The position numbers were made by a program, and so were the translations under genes. The notes under the pieces were generated by a model. It did no database searches and had not been told where the DNA came from. It saw only the letters and a list, made by a program, of their open reading frames with translations. A DNA stretch of 64,000 nucleotides, taken from the NCBI RefSeq assembly GCF_000411115.1, contig NZ_KE150257.1, positions 115,174 to 179,173 on the forward strand, read 5' to 3'. Positions 41,759 to 50,597 of this stretch are shown here, in pieces (position 1 is the first letter of the stretch; each line of letters begins with the position of its first letter). The DNA is from Capnocytophaga granulosa ATCC 51502. Its GTDB lineage: Bacteria; Bacteroidota; Bacteroidia; Flavobacteriales; Flavobacteriaceae.

Positions 41759-44620
41759 TTGCAGGAGTTCTTCTAAGTGTTCTAAAGCCTCGTTCTTCAG
41801 GTTGTCTTCTTCTATGAGGTGTTCGGAGAGTTCTTTTTTGCTCTGCTGGAGGTGTATGATCTTCTCCTCAAGGGTGTTACGGCTGACAAAACGAATGACA
41901 TTGACCTTGTGCTGTTGTCCCATACGGTGAGCGCGCCCTATAGCTTGCCGCTCAGAGAAGGGATTCCACCAAGGGTCAAGCAAGAGCACATACGAGGCAG
42001 CGGTAAGGTTTAGCCCTACTTCGCCTGCCTTGAGCGAGATAAAGAAAAAGGATACATCTTGATTGTTCTGGAACTGCTCTACCGCTCTTTGACGACCTTC
42101 TAAGGAAGTGGATCCAGTGAGCGAAACGTACTTAAATTTCTCCTTTTGGCACCAATCTTCATAAATGGCTAAGTGGGAAACAAAACTGCTAAAAACAAGT
42201 GCTTTCTGTCCTGCACGCCATAGTTGTTCTAAGTGGCTGGTTACCTCTTCGTATTTGCCTGAAGGGATCTCGCTTTGTGGATCTACCAGACGAGGATGGT
42301 TGCTGATCTGTCGCAGCTTGGTGAGCATATTAAGCGTGTTGAGCTTCACAGCAGCAGGATCAGCGTCGGTGTCAATATGCAATAGCTGGTTGCGCACCTT
42401 GGATTTCTCCTGTTCATACCACTTCTCTTGAGCCTCGCTCATGGGGCAATAGGCAATTTGTTCCTCCATATCGGGTAGGTCTTGTAGTACTTGCTGCTTG
42501 GTACGCCTAAGCAGGAAGGGGCTGATGATACCTTTGAGTTCTTCCAAGGCAATAGGGTTGTGCTTCTTCTCTATCTCGGTGCGGAAATACTTGTTGAATT
42601 GGCTATAGCTACCCAAGATATTGGGGTTGATGAACTGCATCTGTGCCCATAGGTCAGATAGCGAGTTTTCAATAGGGGTACCACTGAGGGAGATCTTGTG
42701 TTCGGCCTTGAGCGTGCTGATGGTCTTGAATATCTTGGAATTGTTGTTTTTGATACGTTGGCTTTCGTCCAGAATGATATAGCGAAAGCTATAGCGCTCC
42801 AGTAGTTTAGCGTCTCTCAGGACAATGGGGTAGCTACTGAGCACAATATCATAGTTGGAGAGTCGGAGCGCCTTGTTCTTCCTGTCTAAGCCTACATACT
42901 GGGTACAAGATAGATGAGGAGCAAAGTGCTTGATTTCCTCATACCAGTTGAATAACAAGGAGGAAGGCATGATAATAAGGCACTTGAGGGCTTCCTTTTG
43001 TGGTTTGCCAAGGTCAAAGATAGAGGTAGGGAATGGGTTCTCCCTCTCAGGCAAGCTATCATGTATGTGTACCAAGAGGGCAATGGTCTGTAGGGTCTTA
43101 CCCAGCCCCATATCGTCAGCAAGGCAGGCGCCTAAACCATTATAATGATGTTGCAGGAGCCATTGGACACCTTCCCTTTGGTAAGGTCGTAGTGTAGCTT
43201 TGAGATTGGGGGAGGGGCTATACTGGACTTCAGCCATGGGAGCTATAGGGCGGAGTTCAGGCAGCTCTTCCAAGAGGGTGTAGTTACTCTTGGGCAGTTG
43301 TACTTTATGATCTACCACACGGGCGAACTTACTGATTTTCTCATATTTGGAAAACCACTCCTTTGGAATGACAAACAGTGTGCCATCGGGTAGGGGATAG
43401 AGGGGATTGTGCTCCCGTAGGTTCTTGATAAGCTGTGAGAAATGTATTTGATGTGTTCCTTGAGTGAGGGTGATATGTAGGTCAAACCAATCATTGGCCT
43501 CAGTGGTTTCTCCAATGCTAAGGGAGAAGGCAGCTGTATTGACTTTCTGTCCGTTAATCTCAAGGTCGGAGAGGACAAATCCTTGGGCTTCAAGCGTTTC
43601 TCTATGCTTAAGCAGGAGGAAATAAGAGGCAAAGGGGTAAGGGTCTTTCACAAAGAAATTACCTCCTTCTTCGGCAAAACCAAGGGCTTCCAAACATTGG
43701 CCTCGCTCGGCCTCCTCAGCGGGGTTGCGCTTGTAGTGTTCTATCTGGATAGCACCATTGGGCAAGACCTCCAAGTGGGATTGCTGGTTTCGGCTTTGAT
43801 TGCTATGGAAGACAACTCCATCGTAGTCAAAAGACAAATAGAGCTTGTATGTATCGGCCATGAAGTCGTGCACCCATCTGATTTGGGTAGAGACCAAGTG
43901 GTGCTTTTGGATCATATCAAAGCCTATAGTGCTGATATCAACCTTTTTGATAATCTCCTTGAGGAACTTGTTGAAGTATTCGGGTATGGTACTCTCAGGG
44001 ATAGCAACAGCCGTCTTGTCCAAAAACGGCTTGAGGTTCAGCGCCCTGATAGGAGCTACTTGCACTAAGGTCTTATCCCAGACAATCCAAGGCCCCTCGT
44101 GGCTAAGCAGTGTAATAGCATGTTCAGAAGGGAGAGATTTTTCTTTGTCCAAGAGGAAAAGGCGGTAGGTGATGCCTGTAGGGGTTTTCTCAAACTCCAG
44201 CAGAGGAGCCAGCACCCTATCCGAGCACTCAAGTAGTTGCCGATCCAGTGGCTGCTCCTTTTGGCAGTTCACCACAAGCCACAACTTATGCTGGGCAATC
44301 AGGGTGAGCAGAGCATTGGCCTTGCTCTCTATCTGTTGCTGAATATACTTCTTCTTGGCCTTGTCCTTATAACGCTCAGGGAGCGGGTGTTTCCGATCGG
44401 TATATTTTTCGAATAAGAGCAGGGGGTCAAGGCTATGGGATAGCACCAAGGCCTCTTTCTCTACCACAGAGAGTTCTATAGGGCTGTTCTTAAGCACCTC
44501 CTCGGTAGCCTTTCGCAGCAGGTACCAACAACCATTCCGCTGTTCAGCCACAAAGGCATGCGGAAGGAAGAGTTGGAAATCAGCATCGTAAGAAAAATTA
44601 AAGAAGAGGTGCACAGCCAT
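41756..44620 (-). CDS. SNF2-family DEAD/DEAH helicase
   Basis: 954-residue ATP-dependent DNA translocase. The N-terminal ~450 residues are a lineage-specific region without a SWIM zinc finger seen. The motor starts at about residue 480: LRPYQREGVQWLLQHHYNGL, ADDMGLGKTLQT (Walker A, about 500), ILDESQRIKN (DEAH-box equivalent, about 617), SGTPIENSLSDLWAQM, and in the second RecA lobe LVFSSFVSH, SLKAGEVGLNLTAASYVLLL and RQAIGRAHRMGQ. Bacterial SNF2 proteins remodel protein-DNA or RNA polymerase complexes. Its start is 3 bases after the DAHP synthase stop, so they share an operon. The stop lies in a heptamer array. Confidence 0.92.
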   Translation of the reverse strand: MAVHLFFNFSYDADFQLFLPHAFVAEQRNGCWYLLRKATEEVLKNSPIELSVVEKEALVLSHSLDPLLLFEKYTDRKHPLPERYKDKAKKKYIQQQIESKANALLTLIAQHKLWLVVNCQKEQPLDRQLLECSDRVLAPLLEFEKTPTGITYRLFLLDKEKSLPSEHAITLLSHEGPWIVWDKTLVQVAPIRALNLKPFLDKTAVAIPESTIPEYFNKFLKEIIKKVDISTIGFDMIQKHHLVSTQIRWVHDFMADTYKLYLSFDYDGVVFHSNQSRNQQSHLEVLPNGAIQIEHYKRNPAEEAERGQCLEALGFAEEGGNFFVKDPYPFASYFLLLKHRETLEAQGFVLSDLEINGQKVNTAAFSLSIGETTEANDWFDLHITLTQGTHQIHFSQLIKNLREHNPLYPLPDGTLFVIPKEWFSKYEKISKFARVVDHKVQLPKSNYTLLEELPELRPIAPMAEVQYSPSPNLKATLRPYQREGVQWLLQHHYNGLGACLADDMGLGKTLQTIALLVHIHDSLPERENPFPTSIFDLGKPQKEALKCLIIMPSSLLFNWYEEIKHFAPHLSCTQYVGLDRKNKALRLSNYDIVLSSYPIVLRDAKLLERYSFRYIILDESQRIKNNNSKIFKTISTLKAEHKISLSGTPIENSLSDLWAQMQFINPNILGSYSQFNKYFRTEIEKKHNPIALEELKGIISPFLLRRTKQQVLQDLPDMEEQIAYCPMSEAQEKWYEQEKSKVRNQLLHIDTDADPAAVKLNTLNMLTKLRQISNHPRLVDPQSEIPSGKYEEVTSHLEQLWRAGQKALVFSSFVSHLAIYEDWCQKEKFKYVSLTGSTSLEGRQRAVEQFQNNQDVSFFFISLKAGEVGLNLTAASYVLLLDPWWNPFSERQAIGRAHRMGQQHKVNVIRFVSRNTLEEKIIHLQQSKKELSEHLIEEDNLKNEALEHLEELLQ

Positions 44621-44623
44621 GGA

Positions 44624-45709
44624 TTATTTGCCTTTGACGATTTTCTCTTGTCGGTTGATGGATTCTTGGTGTATCGCCTTGAAGATTTTTATCACAAATT
44701 CCTCACTAAGGTTATATTTTTCCCCCTCAAGAATCATTTTGCCAAGGATTTCATGCCAACGGGTGTTCTGTAGGATGGCCACATTGTTGGCTTTCTTGAG
44801 CTTACCTATTTCGTCGGAGAGGAGCATACGCTTTTTGAGCAGTTCCAAGAGTTCGTCGTCCAGTATATCGATACGAGAGCGCAAGGAACTGATTTGGGAA
44901 GCATAGTCGCCCTCGCCGAAGGAAGTCTGGCGGATACGCAGGTCGTTCATGATATCTACCAATCGCTCAGGGGTAACCTGTTGGGCGGCATCGCTCCAAG
45001 CCTCATTGGGGGTGCAGTGAGTCTCGATCATCAGTCCGTTGAAGTTCAGATCTAGTGCTGTCTGTGACACATCGAAAATCAGTTCGCGATTGCCAGTGAT
45101 ATGCGAAGGGTCACAGATAAGAGGCAGGTCGGGGAACTTATTTTGCAATTCTATGACCAACTGCCACTCAGGGATATTTCGGTACTGGGTCTTCTCATAG
45201 GTAGAGAAGCCGCGGTGAATGACCCCTAAGTTTTTGATATCTGCCCTAAGCAAGCGCTCTATGGCGCCTATCCATAGGGAGAGGTCGGGGTTTACAGGGT
45301 TCTTGACCAAGATGACTTTGTCGGTACCCTTAAGTTCGTCGGCAATTTCCTGTACGATAAAGGGGCTCACGGTAGAGCGGGCACCGATCCAGAGCAAGTC
45401 AATATCGTGCTCCAAGGCCAATCTCACATGGTCTTTGTTGGCTACCTCGGTAGCGGTTTTCAGGCCTGTTTCTTTCTTAACGCGTTCGAGCCATTTGAGA
45501 CCCAAGGCACCTACGCCCTCGAACATACCAGGGCGAGTACGCGGTTTCCAAATACCAGCACGGTAGTAAGTAACGTCGGTATCCTTGAGTGCATGGGCGA
45601 TTTTAAGGACTTGTTCTTCGGTCTCGGCACTACAAGGGCCAGCAATCACCACAGGGTGAGAGAGGTGTAGGTCATCGAGCCATTTTCGGTTTGCTTTGGT
45701 TATTTCCAT
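44624..45709 (-). CDS. Bifunctional DAHP synthase / chorismate mutase
   Basis: First step of the shikimate pathway fused to the chorismate mutase step of Phe/Tyr synthesis. From ATG 45709, 361 residues: a class I beta KDPG-like DAHP synthase (about 10-255) with VVIAGPCSAETEEQV, YYRAGIWKPRTRPGMFEG, IGARSTVSPF, CDPSHITGNR and IETHC; then an AroQ mutase (about 270-355) with SLRSRIDILDDELLELLKKR. The fusion in this order is common in Bacteroidota and is feedback-controlled through the mutase domain. The longer frame from 45754 starts upstream of the likely -7 element. Three 97-bp repeats lie directly upstream. Confidence 0.93.
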   Translation of the reverse strand: MEITKANRKWLDDLHLSHPVVIAGPCSAETEEQVLKIAHALKDTDVTYYRAGIWKPRTRPGMFEGVGALGLKWLERVKKETGLKTATEVANKDHVRLALEHDIDLLWIGARSTVSPFIVQEIADELKGTDKVILVKNPVNPDLSLWIGAIERLLRADIKNLGVIHRGFSTYEKTQYRNIPEWQLVIELQNKFPDLPLICDPSHITGNRELIFDVSQTALDLNFNGLMIETHCTPNEAWSDAAQQVTPERLVDIMNDLRIRQTSFGEGDYASQISSLRSRIDILDDELLELLKKRMLLSDEIGKLKKANNVAILQNTRWHEILGKMILEGEKYNLSEEFVIKIFKAIHQESINRQEKIVKGK

Positions 45710-45737
45710 TGTGTTAGGGGTTATAGGTGCAAAAGAA

Positions 45738-46028
45738 TGCTTATTTTCTCTCAAAAATTGCTCATCGATATTTTTATATTGATAATCAATGAGTTACAAT
45801 TAAAATTTTACCTTGCTTATGAGAGGGTAAAAATTGCTTATTTCCTCTCGAAAATTGCTTAATAATATTTTTTGATTGATAATCAATAAGTTATAATTAA
45901 AATTTTACCTTGCTTATGAGGGGGTAAAAATTGCTTATTTCTCCTCAAAAAATGCTTAGCAATATTTTTTGATTGACAATCAATAAGTTACAATTAAAAT
46001 TTTACCTTGCTTATGAGAGGGTAAAAAT
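45738..46028. repeat. Three 97-bp tandem repeats plus a partial fourth
   Basis: Copies at 45738-45834, 45835-45931 and 45932-46028, with TGCTTA of a fourth at 46029. Each holds two dyads: ATTGATAATCAAT-type (ATTGAT/ATCAAT) and TTTTACC...GGTAAAA around TTGCTTATGAGAG. Copies differ at scattered bases. No reading frame covers them. They lie upstream of the DAHP synthase gene, with copy 1 reaching its promoter region. Confidence 0.9.
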
Positions 46029-46048
46029 TGCTTAATTATTCTTTGTGT

Positions 46049-46151
46049 GGGCGAATTGCCATTCGCCCCTACGACATGCGTTGGCCATTCGTTATATATG
46101 TGTGTGTAAATGTGTCATGGGTGTGCTGTAGGGGCGAATGGCAATTCGCCC
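46049..46151. repeat. REPIN: inverted pair of REP palindromes
   Basis: REP at 46049-46068 (GGGCGAATTGCCATTCGCCC, then CTAC) and its exact reverse complement at 46132-46151 (preceded by GTAG). The two arms, including the CTAC/GTAG extension, are perfect 24-base inverted repeats around a 55-base spacer. This is the doublet form known as REPIN in RAYT systems. It lies downstream of the RAYT gene. Confidence 0.85.
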
Positions 46152-46262
46152 TATTTCGATTCGCTCTTATTTCGATTTGTCTTTATTTCAATTCGCTCTT
46201 ATTTCAATTTATCCTCATTTTGATTTGTCCTATTTCAATTTATCTTTATGGTAATTTGCCCT
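46152..46262. repeat. Degenerate ~16-bp tandem repeat
   Basis: About seven units of the type TATTTCAATTYRTCTT with drift, starting directly after the REPIN. A single similar unit follows the REP at 47058. Confidence 0.6.
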
Positions 46263-46292
46263 TTTTAACATTCGCTCGTGAAATATGTATTA

Positions 46293-46856
46293 TCAATTAT
46301 TGAACATGTCTTCATCCCAGCGTAGTGGATTGGTGTTTATATAATTGGCAATACGCTCATGATCTTCATAATTTCTTATAATGTGTTCGTGATAATTTCG
46401 CTGCCATATCTGTGGTAAATGGTTGATAATCCATTCTTCTATCGGCGAACTGTCATTCTCCTCTACAGTGGATATGAGAGCCTTTATCCTTTTTATGGTA
46501 GCAATCTTAAATCCTCTTACGATAGCGCCTATTGATTTCTTTGGAGAAACAAAATCGCCTACCTGCTCTTCGTTATTCTTATTGTAGGTAATTTCTATGA
46601 TACCATGTAAATGATTAGGCATTATGACATAATCATGAAGGGCAATATTATCACGAATATTGGGGGTGTTCTCCCATTCATTAGCTACTATATGACCTAT
46701 GACATTCAGTATCATATTACCATCAGAAATAGTTCCAAATATACATTCTTTATCTTTTACGCATATAGTTAAAAAGTACATGCCTTTCTGTGAATAATCA
46801 TATCCTTGTAGGCGAATCGATCTACGATGGTATTTGTTTATTTCATAGTTATTCAT
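46293..46856 (-). CDS. REP-associated tyrosine transposase (RAYT, Y1/HUH family)
   Basis: 187-residue single-domain HUH nuclease related to IS200/IS605 TnpA. The HUH motif is MPNHLHGIIEI (about residues 79-89, His-x-His in HLH), preceded by GMYFLTICVKDKECIFG; the catalytic Tyr is in ANYINTNPLRW (about 167-177), the YIxxNP motif. These enzymes nick at REP hairpins and spread REP elements within a genome; most are domesticated and lack their own terminal repeats. A REPIN lies on its 3' side and a REP on its 5' side, matching the usual RAYT-REP arrangement. Confidence 0.9.
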   Translation of the reverse strand: MNNYEINKYHRRSIRLQGYDYSQKGMYFLTICVKDKECIFGTISDGNMILNVIGHIVANEWENTPNIRDNIALHDYVIMPNHLHGIIEITYNKNNEEQVGDFVSPKKSIGAIVRGFKIATIKRIKALISTVEENDSSPIEEWIINHLPQIWQRNYHEHIIRNYEDHERIANYINTNPLRWDEDMFNN

Positions 46857-46896
46857 TTCTATAGTTGTTGATTATTATGGTTTAAATGAATTGCTC

Positions 46897-46962
46897 CTTT
46901 GAGAGGGCGAAATGCTCCCTTGTGTGGGCGAAATGTCTCTTGTGTGGGCGAAATGCCTCACA
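46897..46962. repeat. Three ~20-bp tandem units (GGGCGAAATG core)
   Basis: Three units sharing GGGCGAAATG and ending CTC or TCT, upstream of the RAYT gene. The core resembles one REP arm (GGGCGAAT) and may derive from it. Confidence 0.55.
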
Positions 46963-47057
46963 TGCTCTACTAGCGCAGACTTTGCCCCTACGACATGTGT
47001 TGGCCAAATATTCATGCGTATATATGTGTGAGCAAATGTGTCATGGGTGTGCTGTAG

Positions 47058-47077
47058 GGGCGAATGGCAATTCGCCC
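47058..47077. repeat. REP palindrome upstream of the RAYT gene
   Basis: GGGCGAATGGCAATTCGCCC preceded by CTGTAGG. About 85 bases before it (from 46985) match the spacer of the REPIN at 46049-46151, including GCCCCTAC and TGTGTCATGGGTGTGCTG, so this is a second REPIN whose left palindrome has decayed. Confidence 0.8.
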
Positions 47078-47124
47078 TTATTTCAATTCTCCCTTCAAAT
47101 ACGAAAACGCAAAAATACAAAAAA

Positions 47125-47190
47125 TAATGATTAATGCCTATAATGATTAATGATTAATTCCCTAACTCATTAATCATTAATTATTATTCT
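47125..47190. repeat. TAATGAT heptamer cluster with inverted copy
   Basis: TAATGAT units (47141-47154) are mirrored by ATTAATC and ATTAATT units near 47169-47182. A hairpin TTCCCCT (47209-47215) / AGGGGAA (47231-47237) lies between it and copZ. Confidence 0.5.
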
Positions 47191-47261
47191 ATGTCATTCT
47201 GTCAGTATTTCCCCTTTAGCACAGTATTTGAGGGGAAGAATGCGTATAAATAAATAATTTC

Positions 47262-47465
47262 ATGAAAACATACACTATCAAAGGAATGGGCTGCACTGGG
47301 TGTGCAACCACCGTAGAAGAAAGATTGTCTAAAGTAGCAGGTGTTACTACCGTTAAAGTAGATTTTAACGCGCAAAAAGCCTTTGTGGAATCCAAAGAAG
47401 AAGTGTCTTTGCCAGCACTCCAAAAAGCCTTAGAAGGTACTGATTACACTATTAAAAAAGACTGA
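47262..47465 (+). CDS. copZ: Copper chaperone, heavy-metal-associated domain protein
   Basis: A 67-residue ferredoxin-like HMA domain: [20 protein letters not shown] with the Cu(I)-binding GMxCxxC variant GMGCTGC (residues 8-14) and a [12 protein letters not shown] strand. It would hand Cu(I) to the CopA-type ATPase encoded 1 base downstream. The match to the first domain of that ATPase suggests origin by domain duplication. Confidence 0.9.
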   Translation: MKTYTIKGMGCTGCATTVEERLSKVAGVTTVKVDFNAQKAFVESKEEVSLPALQKALEGTDYTIKKD

Positions 47466-47466
47466 C

Positions 47467-49845
47467 ATGATGACACACACCTATTATGTAAAGGGCATGA
47501 GTTGTAGCGGCTGCGAGATGACCGTCAAAAAGAGTCTGGAGGCTATAGAGGGTGTCAGCAAGGTCGTGGCCAATGCTAAGGAGAAAACCGCTGTAGTGGA
47601 GATGAGCCAGCATGTGCCTTTTGAAACGCTTAAAACCGCCTTGGAGGGTACTCATTACACCTTGGTAACCTCCTTGGAGGAGGCTACATCTGCGCCTAAG
47701 CCTCAAGCCTCTACCCACAAGGGGACAGGGGTGTATTACTGCCCGATGCGCTGTGAGGGGAACAAGACCTACGACCATCCAGGCCATTGTCCTGTTTGTG
47801 GAATGGACTTAGTGGAACAGGTCTCCACTGAGAGCCTCAAAGGAGGCGGGCAAGAACAGCAGAAGCGCCAGGAGCTACGCCGTCAGTTTTGGGGAGCAGT
47901 GGCTTTTACCTTGCCTATTTTTATCATTGCTATGGGGGGTATGTGGCATGACAACCCTATGTATAGGCTGATGCCCGTTACTTATTGGAACTGGGTACAG
48001 TTTGCCCTATCACTACCTGTGGTTTTCTACTATGGATGGACGTACTTTGTTCGCGCATGGGTGAGTATCAAAACGCTGCGGTTCAACATGTTTACCCTTA
48101 TTGGTATTGGTGCAGCAGCAGCTTGGGGCTTTAGCGTAGTAGCGCTCTGCCTGCCTGATAGCCTGCCTGAGCAGTTCAAGGAACATGGTTCGGTGCCCCT
48201 CTATTTTGAAGCTACCACGGTGATCCTTACCTTGGTTATCTTAGGCCAACTCTTGGAGGCCAATGCTCACGGACGTACCCAAGAGGCGGTGCGTATGCTG
48301 CTCCAATTAGCACCGAACACCGCTATAAAGCTCATAGGTGAAGAGGAAAAGGAAGTGCCTATAGAGCAGGTTGTCAAGGGCGACCTACTCAGGGTAAGAC
48401 CAGGGGCTAAAATCCCTGTAGATGGTCGTATCACCACAGGGGTCGCTACGATAGACGAGAGTATGATTACAGGAGAACCGCTGCCAGTGGAAAAGCAAAC
48501 GGGCGACACCGTATCGGCAGGAACTATCAATGGCGCGCAGGCCTTTGTCATGCAAGCCGAGAAAGTGGGTAGCGATACGCTGCTTTCCCAGATTGTTGCC
48601 ATGGTACAGCAGGCTACCACTAGCCGAGCTCCTATCCAAAAGTTGGCCGACCGTATTGCCGCTTACTTTGTTCCTATTGTGGTAGCCGTATCTGTCTTGA
48701 CTTTTATCATCTGGGCAGTTTTTGCTAAAGAACACGCCTACGAATATGCTTTGGTCAATGCCATTGCAGTGCTTATCATCGCTTGTCCTTGTGCCTTGGG
48801 CTTAGCTACCCCTGTATCAGTCATGGTAGGGGTTACCAAAGGGGCACGGCAGGGAATCCTCATCAAGAATGCGGAGGCCTTAGAGCGTATGAAGCAAGTG
48901 GATACCTTGATTGTAGATAAGACAGGTACTCTTACCGAAGGTAAACCCAGTGTAAGGGCGCTTATCCCCTGGGCAGGGTATAACGAGCAAACCCTATGGC
49001 CAATTCTCTATGGAGTGAATAAATCCAGCGAACACCCTTTGGCCAAGGCAACTAATACTTATGCAGCCGAACATGGAATAATTCCCCTTGCTATGACCGA
49101 TTTCAAGGCCTTAGCAGGGCGTGGGGTAGAGGCAACCTATCAGGGCAAACATTATTATTTTGGCAATGACCGACTCATGCAGGAGATCGGAGCTACTCTT
49201 ACCGAGGGGCAGCTCAGCCAAGTAACAGAAGCACAGCGTCAAGGGCAAACACTTTCTTTTCTGGCTATAGAAAAAGAAGTGATTGCCGCCGTAGCTATAG
49301 CCGATAAGGTCAAAGATACTGCCGCTCAAGCTGTCAAGGCCTTACAAGAGCAGGGAATCACCGTGGTTATGCTCACAGGTGATAATCCTATTACCGCTCA
49401 GGCAGTAGCCCAGCAACTGGGTCTTACCCACTACAAGGCGGGCATGCTTCCCGAAGATAAGCAAAAGGAAGTACAGCACCTGCAGCAACAAGGAAAGATT
49501 GTGGCCATGGCAGGAGATGGTATCAATGATGCGCCCGCCTTAGCGCAAGCTCATGTGGGAATAGCCATGGGTACAGGTACAGATATAGCCATAGAGAGTG
49601 CACAGATTACCTTGGTCAAAGGAGACTTAGGCGGAATCGTCAAGATGCGTACCCTCAGTGAGGCGGTCGTGAAGAATATACGGGAGAATTTGTTTTTTGC
49701 CTTGGTGTACAACACGGTAGGCATTCCCATCGCCGCAGGGGTATTGTATCCCTTCTTTGGTATACTGCTCTCACCCATGCTCGGTGCTTTAGCTATGAGC
49801 TTTAGCTCTGTAAGTGTGATAACAAATGCGCTTAGGCTTAAGTAA
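47467..49845 (+). CDS. copA: Copper-translocating P-type ATPase
   Basis: Exports Cu(I) across the inner membrane. 792 residues: HMA domain (GMSCSGC, residues 11-17), a heavy-metal-binding YHS-like module YYCPMRCEG...[10 protein letters not shown] (about 89-120), about eight membrane helices, the actuator TGEP (about 339), the ion-site CPC in [12 protein letters not shown] (about 438-449), phosphorylation motif DKTGTLTEG (about 482-490), HP locus SSEHPLA, and [11 protein letters not shown] (about 684). The second HMA-type N-terminal site is replaced by the YHS-like module, as in many Bacteroidota. Operon with copZ. Confidence 0.95.
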   Translation: MMTHTYYVKGMSCSGCEMTVKKSLEAIEGVSKVVANAKEKTAVVEMSQHVPFETLKTALEGTHYTLVTSLEEATSAPKPQASTHKGTGVYYCPMRCEGNKTYDHPGHCPVCGMDLVEQVSTESLKGGGQEQQKRQELRRQFWGAVAFTLPIFIIAMGGMWHDNPMYRLMPVTYWNWVQFALSLPVVFYYGWTYFVRAWVSIKTLRFNMFTLIGIGAAAAWGFSVVALCLPDSLPEQFKEHGSVPLYFEATTVILTLVILGQLLEANAHGRTQEAVRMLLQLAPNTAIKLIGEEEKEVPIEQVVKGDLLRVRPGAKIPVDGRITTGVATIDESMITGEPLPVEKQTGDTVSAGTINGAQAFVMQAEKVGSDTLLSQIVAMVQQATTSRAPIQKLADRIAAYFVPIVVAVSVLTFIIWAVFAKEHAYEYALVNAIAVLIIACPCALGLATPVSVMVGVTKGARQGILIKNAEALERMKQVDTLIVDKTGTLTEGKPSVRALIPWAGYNEQTLWPILYGVNKSSEHPLAKATNTYAAEHGIIPLAMTDFKALAGRGVEATYQGKHYYFGNDRLMQEIGATLTEGQLSQVTEAQRQGQTLSFLAIEKEVIAAVAIADKVKDTAAQAVKALQEQGITVVMLTGDNPITAQAVAQQLGLTHYKAGMLPEDKQKEVQHLQQQGKIVAMAGDGINDAPALAQAHVGIAMGTGTDIAIESAQITLVKGDLGGIVKMRTLSEAVVKNIRENLFFALVYNTVGIPIAAGVLYPFFGILLSPMLGALAMSFSSVSVITNALRLK

Positions 49846-49849
49846 AAAA

Positions 49850-49926
49850 TAATGACTAATGACAAGTGACTAATAGAATGGATTAGTCACTTGTCATTAG
49901 TCATTAACTTGTCATTAGTCATTAAA
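49850..49926. repeat. Heptamer array forming a perfect 25-bp hairpin after copA
   Basis: Arms 49850-49874 and 49882-49906 are perfect 25-base inverted repeats of TAATGAC/AAGTGAC units, with a 7-base loop (49875-49881). A further TTGTCAT-TAGTCAT set runs to 49926. A second short hairpin with a T-poor tail follows at about 49934-49955. Confidence 0.85.
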
Positions 49927-50019
49927 TAAAAAAAGCCTTCCATAGGAAAGCCTTTCATTGGTTTAAATAAACCTGTGTAAAACCAAATATTACACAAAAC
50001 AACACAACTAAATTTTTAG

Positions 50020-50093
50020 CGGTCTGGACGGGACTCGAACCCGCGACCCCATGCGTGACAGGCATGTATTCTAACCAGCTGAACTACCAGACC
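50020..50093 (-). tRNA. tRNA-Asp (anticodon GTC)
   Basis: 74 bases on the reverse strand: acceptor GGTCTGG/CCAGACC, anticodon loop CTGTCAC giving GTC between CATGC and GCATG, T-arm GGGTTCGAGTCCC. A reverse-strand -7 element TACCTTTG (complement of 50113-50120) lies 19 bases upstream. Confidence 0.95.
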
Positions 50094-50208
50094 ATTGTTT
50101 TGTTTTGCGGTGCAAAGGTACAACATTTTTTCAAACTAACAATACTTTTTTCAAAAAAAATTCAATTATTTTTTATTTTCATTGATTGTCAATATGTTAC
50201 AGTGATGA

Positions 50209-50309
50209 GCAGTCAGTAATCAGTGGTCAGCAGGAGGATTAAATGACAAATTGCCCCCATAGAATCAGTGGTTAGCTATTAGCAACTTGAAACTCAAAAC
50301 TCAAAATTC
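50209..50309. repeat. Two short heptamer arrays before the ACP gene
   Basis: GCAGTCA, GTAATCA, GTGGTCA (50209-50229) and GAAACTC, AAAACTC, AAAATTC (50289-50309). The second ends just before the promoter of the ACP gene. Confidence 0.55.
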
Positions 50310-50331
50310 AATTTTTTTTCCTATTTTTGCA

Positions 50332-50339
50332 CCCAAGAA
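50332..50339 (+). promoter_or_regulatory. -7 element TATTTTTG of the ACP-acyltransferase pair
   Basis: Nine bases before ATG 50349, which predicts a leader of only about 5 bases. Confidence 0.6.
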
Positions 50340-50348
50340 CTAGTACTT

Positions 50349-50597
50349 ATGAAAAGAGATGAAATTATAGCTACCATCAACGATATCTTGGTAGAAGAGT
50401 TTGAAGTAGATCGCTCGGTTATTGCTCCAGAGGCCAATTTCCGCGAGTCCTTAGGCTTGGATAGCCTTGACTATGTGGATTTGGTAGTGGTCATTCAGGA
50501 GACCTTCGGGGTAAAACTCGTGGAGGCGGATTTCAAACCCATTGTCAGCTTCAATGATTTTTATACTACTTTAGAGGAGAAAATGAATGGAAGATAA
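50349..50597 (+). CDS. Acyl carrier protein, specialised paralogue
   Basis: 82 residues with the phosphopantetheine site Ser39 in LGLDSLDYVD. It differs clearly from the housekeeping AcpP at 53256 ([11 protein letters not shown]). It overlaps the following acyltransferase gene by 11 bases, so the pair is translationally coupled and the ACP probably delivers a special acyl chain to that enzyme. Similar ACPs occur in aryl-polyene/flexirubin and ornithine-lipid clusters, but no other genes of those clusters are here. Confidence 0.85.
   Translation: MKRDEIIATINDILVEEFEVDRSVIAPEANFRESLGLDSLDYVDLVVVIQETFGVKLVEADFKPIVSFNDFYTTLEEKMNGR

Noticed and set aside
43583..44068. 161-residue forward frame inside the SNF2 helicase gene
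   Set aside because: Antisense to the N-terminal region of a clear helicase; no motif and no promoter.
45738..46028. 97-bp repeats as a CRISPR array
   Set aside because: There are no distinct spacers; the whole 97 bases repeat, and there are no cas genes nearby.
46293..46856. RAYT gene as a complete IS200/IS605 element
   Set aside because: There is no TnpB gene, and the flanks are REP palindromes shared with distant sites instead of IS-specific ends.
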